Source of the DNA: Bacteroidota bacterium
Lineage (GTDB): Bacteria > Bacteroidota > Bacteroidia > Cytophagales > Cyclobacteriaceae
Assembly: GCA_018267195.1 (NCBI GenBank)
Contig: JAFDYY010000025.1
Location: forward strand, 1 to 48,739
Reading direction: 5' to 3'
Length of the DNA: 48,739 nt
The notes below the pieces were generated by a model. It was not told where the DNA came from. It made no database searches and was given only the letters and a program-made list of their open reading frames with translations. The position numbers and the translations under genes are program-made. This document shows, in pieces, positions 44,045 through 48,739 of the stretch. Positions within the stretch are counted from its first letter, which is position 1. The number at the start of each line of letters is the position of its first letter.

Positions 44045-45001
44045 CTAAAATAATTGTTTGGCAATCTTATAAATCGGATCCGATTTACCCATGGAATAAA
44101 AATGGAGAGTGGGTACCCCAAATTTTATTAACTCTTTGGATTGGTTCACCGCCCAGGCAATACCCACCTCGCGCACGGCCGCATTGTCTTTGCATTTTTC
44201 CACTTCATCGGCCAGCGCTTCGGGCAAGTCAATATGAAAAACGGTAGGTAAAATAGTAGCCTGCGATTTAGTGGTGATGGGCTTTATCCCGGGGATAATT
44301 GGTACGGTAATGCCTGCCTCGCGGCAACGTTCTACAAATTCAAAATACCGTTTGTTTTCAAAAAACATTTGCGTTACGATGTACTCTGCACCCGCATCCA
44401 TTTTTTGTTTTAAAAATTTTAAATCTGTCTTCAGGTTAGGCGATGAAAAATGTTTTTCAGGATAGCCGGCTACCCCAATGCAAAAATGAGTGGGTGCTGC
44501 GTTTTCCAGATCTTCATCAATAAAGCGTCCATTATTCATGTTTACTACTTGTTCTACCAGTTCAGAAGCAAACTTATGACCTTCCGGGTCGGGTATAAAA
44601 CGCGCTTCGGTCTTAATGGCATCACCTTGTAAGGCCAATACATTATCAATTCCTAAAAAATGTAAATCAATTAAGGCATTCTCGGTTTCTTCCCGGCTAA
44701 ACCCGCCACAGATAATATGCGGAACCGTATCTACCTTATAGCGGTTTTGTATGGCGGCACAAATCCCTACCGTGCCGGGGCGTTTGCGGGTGGACCGTTT
44801 TTCCAGCAATCCATTTTCCTTTTTCTTAAAAACATATTCTTCCCGATGATAGGTAACATCAACAAATGGTGGGTTAAATTCCATCAATGGATCTATGTTA
44901 TCAAAAAGAGATTGTATGTTTTCTCCTTTTAAGGGTGGAAGGATTTCAATACTAAATAGGGTTTTGCCTTTAGCATTCTTTATATGTTCAGTTACTTTCA
45001 T
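44045..45001 (-). CDS. metF: Methylenetetrahydrofolate reductase
   Basis: This is a 318-residue FAD-dependent cytosolic enzyme reducing 5,10-methylene-THF to 5-methyl-THF for methionine synthesis. Seen here are TLFSIEILPPLKGENIQSLFDNID (active-site Glu), PFVDVTYHR, PHIICGGFSREETENALIDLHFLGIDNVLALQGD, GVAGYPEKH, MDAGAEYIVTQMFFENKRYFEFV and PIIPGIKPI. All are family signatures and the length is normal. It stands alone; metH is not in the window. The 263-bp gap upstream shows no riboswitch that I can recognise. Confidence 0.96.
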   Translation of the reverse strand: MKVTEHIKNAKGKTLFSIEILPPLKGENIQSLFDNIDPLMEFNPPFVDVTYHREEYVFKKKENGLLEKRSTRKRPGTVGICAAIQNRYKVDTVPHIICGGFSREETENALIDLHFLGIDNVLALQGDAIKTEARFIPDPEGHKFASELVEQVVNMNNGRFIDEDLENAAPTHFCIGVAGYPEKHFSSPNLKTDLKFLKQKMDAGAEYIVTQMFFENKRYFEFVERCREAGITVPIIPGIKPITTKSQATILPTVFHIDLPEALADEVEKCKDNAAVREVGIAWAVNQSKELIKFGVPTLHFYSMGKSDPIYKIAKQLF

Positions 45002-45264
45002 TTACAAAATAATTTGAAAAATTAGATAATATCGTGTGGCCGTGCTTACCTAAATAAGTGTATCTTTTTTTGTAAAAATACATCATTGTTTTTAATCCGT
45101 GCACCGCTTCATTCTATGGAGACAATCAGAACATTGCCTTGATGATTCTTTTAACCAAAGATATTTTCAGTAAACCCGATCGGTAATGGCCACCAACCCA
45201 AACGGGAAGTTCTTTCTTAGCATTTGATGTAGTTTGTTGTAACCTGATCTAAAAAGGAAGGATA

Positions 45265-47298
45265 TTACCCTATCCTTTTCGTTATCACTTCACTTAAAAT
45301 TAAAAGACCTTCGCGCAGGTATTCGTCTTTCAGTTTTTGAATTTCATCTATCGGCATTCCATCTTTGGATACCCCCAGTTTGGTGTCGAGTTTTTCAGCG
45401 TTCTTCTTTTTTTCGCCCTCTTCCATTTGTTTTTTTCGAACAGACTCATTAAGAGAAATAGTTTTTTGGCGTAGGTTTTGTCTTAATTCATCTACATCTG
45501 TCAAATAGTTTTTTAAAGAAACATCATGTTGTAACCGGTCTTGGTACGACTGGTTCAGGCTGGCGATGAGTTGAGCATTTACGTCCGTGCATTTTTGATA
45601 AGAAACCGGATTGATGACATCCCAAGGTAAGGCACTGGGGTTAGAGCTTTCGCCATATTGCTCAGGATTTAGTGCCGTAGGCAATTTTATATCGGGCTCT
45701 ACACCTTTATGTTGTGTGCTGCTGCCACTGATGCGATAAAATTTTTGAGTTGTGAACTTCAATTCACCAACAGGCTCAGCTTCATTTAGTAGTTGGGCCA
45801 GTCCTTGTACCCGCTGCACGGTACCCTTTCCATAAGTTGATTCGCCCACGATTACACCCCGGTGGTAATCTTGGATGGCTCCGGCAAAAATTTCGGAAGC
45901 AGAGGCGCTAAACCGATTCGTGAGTACAACCAGCGGCCCCCCATATGTAATACTTTCATCGTCATCTTTGCCCAGCTGAATTTGATTATCCGATGATTTT
46001 ACCTGTACCACCGGGCCTTCTTTAATGAATAACCCCGTCAGGTCAATGGCTTCGGCCAATGAGCCGCCACCGTTGTTACGCAAATCGATGACCAATCCAT
46101 TTATGTTTTCAATCTTTAATTCATTAATTAATTTTTTTACGTCACGCGTAGTGCTGCGGTAATCCGGATTTCCTTTCTGGTACTCCTCAAAGTCCATGTA
46201 AAAACTGGGAAGGGTAATAACCCCCATCTTCAGTTCTTTACCATCAGCGTGATAGTGGATTAAACTTTTTTTGGCGGCCTGGTCTTCCAGTTTTATTTTA
46301 TCCCGGATAAGGGTAATTTCTTTTGAGGCTCCGCCAATACCAGTTTTAGAAGGAAGGATGGCCAGGCGAACATAGGTTCCTTTCGGGCCTTTAATAAGTT
46401 TTACAACATCATCTAACCGCCAGCCAATAACATCCACCATCTCCCCGTCTTTTCCTTGCGCCACCCCGGTTATGTAATCATTGACGTGTAGCTTTCCTGA
46501 TTTATCGGCATCTCCGCCCGGTAAAATGCGGGCTACTTTGGTGTAATCATTTTCGATCGTGAGTTGCGCCCCAATTCCTTCCAGCGAAAGACTCATACTC
46601 TGTTTGAAAAGATCCGCTGCTTTGGGCGAAAAATAATTGGTGTGGGGATCGTACGATTCGGTAATGGCATTCATGTAAAGACTAAAGACATCTTCGGCAT
46701 TAAATTTCTCAAATGATTTCTGGAAACGTTCGTATCTTTTTTTAAGAATATCTTTTATCTCATCCGGTGTTTTACCGGTCAGTTTTAGGCTAAGCGCCTG
46801 GCTTTTTATTGTTTTTCTCCAAATTTCGTTTAGGTCGCTTACCGAAGCGGCCCAAGGTTTTTCTTCACGATCAGCTTCATACCATTCGTTGCGGGTATAG
46901 TCAAACGGATTACCGATTAAGTGATTGAGTACATAGCTCATTCGCTCGTTATACCTTTTAATAAAAATGGAATAAATAGTATAGGCTGGCGATACATCTT
47001 CTTTTCGTGTATAATCGTCTATCTGATCTTTGTATTTATCAAAAGATTGGATGTCGGATGCCAAAAAATAACTCCGGTTATTATCTAACTCCCGGATATA
47101 TTGTTTCAGGATGGCAGCCGAGAGGGAATCGTTTAAAACTAATTTCCGGTAGTGGTAATGATCGAGTAAATAAGCTATTACCCGGGCTTCGCGGCCATAA
47201 ACTGGTTTAGGCACTAAGGCTGACGTATCCGCTGGCACCGCACCGAGGAAGCACCGGACATTGATATAAATAAAAATAAATAGAAAAACCCTCTTCAT
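45265..47298 (-). CDS. prc: Carboxy-terminal processing (tail-specific) protease, S41 family
   Basis: This is a 677-residue periplasmic serine protease of Prc/Tsp type, similar in length to the E. coli enzyme. A signal peptide (MKRVFLFIFIYINVRCFLGA) precedes an N-terminal helical domain (~40-220, DNNRSYFLASDIQSFDKYKDQID, MNAITESYDPHTNYFSP), a PDZ domain (~225-330), the S41 catalytic domain with NRFSASASEIFAGAIQDYHRG (catalytic Ser) and GESTYGKGTVQ (catalytic Lys), and a C-terminal DUF3340-like part. Such proteases trim proteins from their C-termini and control wall enzymes. The start at 47298 is set by the signal peptide; the frame extends three codons upstream. It follows the zinc-ribbon membrane gene on the same strand by ~40 bp. 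Confidence 0.93.
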   Translation of the reverse strand: MKRVFLFIFIYINVRCFLGAVPADTSALVPKPVYGREARVIAYLLDHYHYRKLVLNDSLSAAILKQYIRELDNNRSYFLASDIQSFDKYKDQIDDYTRKEDVSPAYTIYSIFIKRYNERMSYVLNHLIGNPFDYTRNEWYEADREEKPWAASVSDLNEIWRKTIKSQALSLKLTGKTPDEIKDILKKRYERFQKSFEKFNAEDVFSLYMNAITESYDPHTNYFSPKAADLFKQSMSLSLEGIGAQLTIENDYTKVARILPGGDADKSGKLHVNDYITGVAQGKDGEMVDVIGWRLDDVVKLIKGPKGTYVRLAILPSKTGIGGASKEITLIRDKIKLEDQAAKKSLIHYHADGKELKMGVITLPSFYMDFEEYQKGNPDYRSTTRDVKKLINELKIENINGLVIDLRNNGGGSLAEAIDLTGLFIKEGPVVQVKSSDNQIQLGKDDDESITYGGPLVVLTNRFSASASEIFAGAIQDYHRGVIVGESTYGKGTVQRVQGLAQLLNEAEPVGELKFTTQKFYRISGSSTQHKGVEPDIKLPTALNPEQYGESSNPSALPWDVINPVSYQKCTDVNAQLIASLNQSYQDRLQHDVSLKNYLTDVDELRQNLRQKTISLNESVRKKQMEEGEKKKNAEKLDTKLGVSKDGMPIDEIQKLKDEYLREGLLILSEVITKRIG

Positions 47299-47338
47299 GG
47301 CTATCAAGAATAAATTGTACTATTTTCTCTTCGTGTCC

Positions 47339-48241
47339 TTAAGAAACTTTGTCGAAATCAAATTCTTTCAGAAATTTCTCCAACTCGTCTATCGACTTAA
47401 ACTCAAACGATCTTTTAGCTCCTAAGGTTGAGACAAGATCAATTTTTACCATTTCAATATTGCGGGTGTTACGCTGAAGTTTAGGTTTTTGAAGCTTATA
47501 TTCGTTTTCTCCTTTTACTGAAATCTTAAATTGAGTGGCCCTCACATTTTTACAGTACGAGCACTGGTAATGTTTTAAGAGTTCTTTGGGCGAGCCGTCT
47601 TCATTCTTTTCGATGATTTCTTCCTTCCACACTTTCATGGTAAAGAAGCCGCAATTATTGCATTGCAAGGCTACAAGGTGCCCGTCATATTTTTCTATTT
47701 GTATGTCTTGTGTGGTTTCATCTATCCAAACATCATAATCAATCGAAAAGATATTTTCTTCGGCCTGCATCCCTTCGTTCAGGTGTACGTCTTCTTCATC
47801 TTCGCTCAGCAGCCTCATTTTTCTTCCGTTCTTTGGGTTGATGCGTGGTGTATAACGCAGTTTGCGCAATTTATAATTCAACCGGGTGGGATAGTAAAAT
47901 TCCAAAATTAGGGCGGCCACATAAGCAATGAGGGTGGCGGCTGCAATTGAAAAAAACAGGCGAACAAAAAACCACAAACCGATGGTGGTAAATTTCTCCA
48001 TGCCATACAGGTTTACCAAGAAGGCGGCTGTCAATCCAAAAAAGAAATACACGCGTTTAAACCAACGGATTTCATTTTTATTGATGTAATCATAAGCCTG
48101 TTTAGGCTCCTTGATGGTAGATACACGTAATTTATAAAACAAGTAAATTATAATGGCAATGGTGGCAGACGAAATAGTGCCAATAATCATGTAATCGTTC
48201 CATGCAATTAAAAACGGAATGGGTACGGCCTTTTCTTCCAT
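47339..48241 (-). CDS. Membrane protein with a cytosolic zinc-ribbon, function unknown
   Basis: This is a 300-residue protein that I cannot assign to a family. It has three transmembrane helices (residues ~15-37, ~65-82 and ~90-112, IPFLIAWNDYMIIGTISSATIAIIIYLFY, VYFFFGLTAAFLVNLYGM, FFVRLFFSIAAATLIAYVAALIL). After a basic linker (YTPRINPKNGRKMRLL) comes an acidic stretch, then a zinc-ribbon built from CNNC (~residue 206) and CSYC (~residue 241). The C-terminal ~60 residues are charged. TPM-domain-like Bacteroidota proteins with a similar RTPRxNPKxG linker exist, but I do not see a TPM domain. It is 40 bp upstream of the prc gene on the same strand. Confidence 0.6.
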   Translation of the reverse strand: MEEKAVPIPFLIAWNDYMIIGTISSATIAIIIYLFYKLRVSTIKEPKQAYDYINKNEIRWFKRVYFFFGLTAAFLVNLYGMEKFTTIGLWFFVRLFFSIAAATLIAYVAALILEFYYPTRLNYKLRKLRYTPRINPKNGRKMRLLSEDEEDVHLNEGMQAEENIFSIDYDVWIDETTQDIQIEKYDGHLVALQCNNCGFFTMKVWKEEIIEKNEDGSPKELLKHYQCSYCKNVRATQFKISVKGENEYKLQKPKLQRNTRNIEMVKIDLVSTLGAKRSFEFKSIDELEKFLKEFDFDKVS

Positions 48242-48368
48242 ATCGATACTTTTTTTCCTAAAGGTAATTATAAATCAAACAAGCAAAGTGTATCTACCTA
48301 CAACGGCAGGCTTTACCTATACCAGTTAAAAAGCCTAAAATTTTAAAAAAAATCAAGTATTTCTATAT

Positions 48369-48388
48369 TTTGTGCATTTTTACACAAA
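48369..48388. promoter_or_regulatory. Palindromic operator-like site 1 (TTGTG-N8-CACAA)
   Basis: TTTGTG and CACAAA lie 8 bp apart (core 48370-48387). The TGTG-N8-CACA geometry is that of CRP/FNR-family sites. It lies ~57 bp upstream of the small gene at 48445. Confidence 0.5.
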
Positions 48389-48421
48389 TAATATTTGTTT
48401 TATTTAATATTTCTATATATC

Positions 48422-48441
48422 ATTGTGTAACAATACACAAT
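48422..48441. promoter_or_regulatory. Palindromic operator-like site 2 (TTGTG-N8-CACAA)
   Basis: ATTGTGTA and TACACAAT form 8-bp perfect arms around ACAA. The outer TTGTG-N8-CACAA spacing equals that of site 1, and the centres are 53 bp apart, close to five helical turns. It ends 3 bp before the ATG at 48445, so a bound protein would block initiation. Confidence 0.55.
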
Positions 48442-48444
48442 AAT

Positions 48445-48693
48445 ATGAGCACATTTGAAAAAAGAAAAATTGAAATGGAGTTGATGAATTTCACCCGGAG
48501 AAATTTTGAAAGCCCAAGTAATTGTAGAAACATTGATCAGATCAGGTTCTACATCAATGAGTTATACCTGAAAATAAAGGAGTATGAAACACGTTTTGAT
48601 TATGTTCCTATGCATGCCTATAGCCTGTTAGCGCAGTATAACAGGGAACATAACCGAATCATTTCTGTGCGATTTTCTGAAAGCTATTCATGA
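48445..48693 (+). CDS. Small uncharacterised protein (82 aa)
   Basis: The start is ATG 48445 (MSTFEKRKIEMELMNFTRRNFESPSNC); a longer frame from 48370 would read through both palindromes and has an untypical N-terminus. The protein is predicted mostly helical, rich in Glu, Arg, Asn and Tyr, with IDQIRFYINELYLKIKEYETRFDYVPMHAYSLLAQYNREHNRII in its second half. It has no signal, membrane segment or known motif, and I do not recognise the family. It is preceded by an AT-rich ~200-bp region holding two operator-like palindromes. The neighbour to the right is outside the window. Confidence 0.6.
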   Translation: MSTFEKRKIEMELMNFTRRNFESPSNCRNIDQIRFYINELYLKIKEYETRFDYVPMHAYSLLAQYNREHNRIISVRFSESYS

Positions 48694-48739
48694 AGTATAT
48701 CCCCTCCCCCATTCCGATTAAGTACGATTTTATCTACTG

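Noticed and set aside
45002..45264. Riboswitch (SAM or cobalamin) upstream of metF
   Set aside because: I searched for conserved kink-turn or B12-box patterns and saw none; the gap appears featureless.

Overview
The window is a contiguous stretch of a Bacteroidota chromosome, most likely from the order Cytophagales. The signs are gldC (gliding motility), the ftsX-DUF3098-uppP-truB-ribF gene order, a large TonB-dependent receptor with a CarboxypepD_reg-like N-terminus, lipoproteins with short lipoboxes, TAnnTTTG promoter elements and few Shine-Dalgarno sites. I see no prophage, integrase, CRISPR array or rRNA. It reads as mostly core chromosome.

Layout. 1-6.6 kb: the end of a probable outer-membrane protein, then envelope genes (DUF2807 protein, TerB-like protein, LtaS-like sulfatase-fold membrane enzyme, a beta-barrel protein and two LPP20-like lipoproteins). 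6.7-8.0 kb: infC-rpmI-rplT on the minus strand. 8.1-12.3 kb: a ROK sugar kinase, an LpxL-type acyltransferase, a fatty acid desaturase and a dicarboxylate/amino-acid symporter. 12.3-23.8 kb: five glucan genes on the minus strand, in transcription order exported alpha-amylase, glgE, treS-maltokinase fusion, glgB and a GH57/DUF3536 enzyme. 24.3-25.6 kb: a SPOR/OmpA envelope protein and tRNA-Met. 25.7-32.6 kb: START-like protein, pgi, pfkA, ROK glucokinase, thioesterase, a small possible HolD-like protein, an ECF sigma factor with its probable anti-sigma partner, and a GDCCVxC protein. 33-38.2 kb: the tight operon ftsX-DUF3098-uppP-truB-ribF-scoA-scoB-gldC. 38.3-48.7 kb: TonB receptor, lipoprotein esterase, fasciclin protein, metF, Prc-type protease, a zinc-ribbon membrane protein and a small orphan gene behind paired palindromes.

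How the genes work together. The glucan cluster encodes the GlgE route: maltose is phosphorylated by the maltokinase half of the fusion, GlgE polymerises maltose-1-phosphate and GlgB branches the product. The most striking observation is that the trehalose-synthase half of the fusion carries alanine (Ala207) where the GH13 catalytic aspartate belongs, while its other motifs and the kinase motifs are intact. The operon also encodes an exported amylase, so the pathway may be fed by maltose rather than trehalose. The pgi-pfkA-glucokinase group supplies the first steps of glycolysis.

Other leads are a ~175-185 bp structured non-coding repeat present twice (32.75 kb and 42.55 kb), two CRP-geometry palindromes about five helical turns apart before the last gene, and a 129-residue protein that resembles DNA polymerase III psi. 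All calls come from reading the sequence; no database search was possible.
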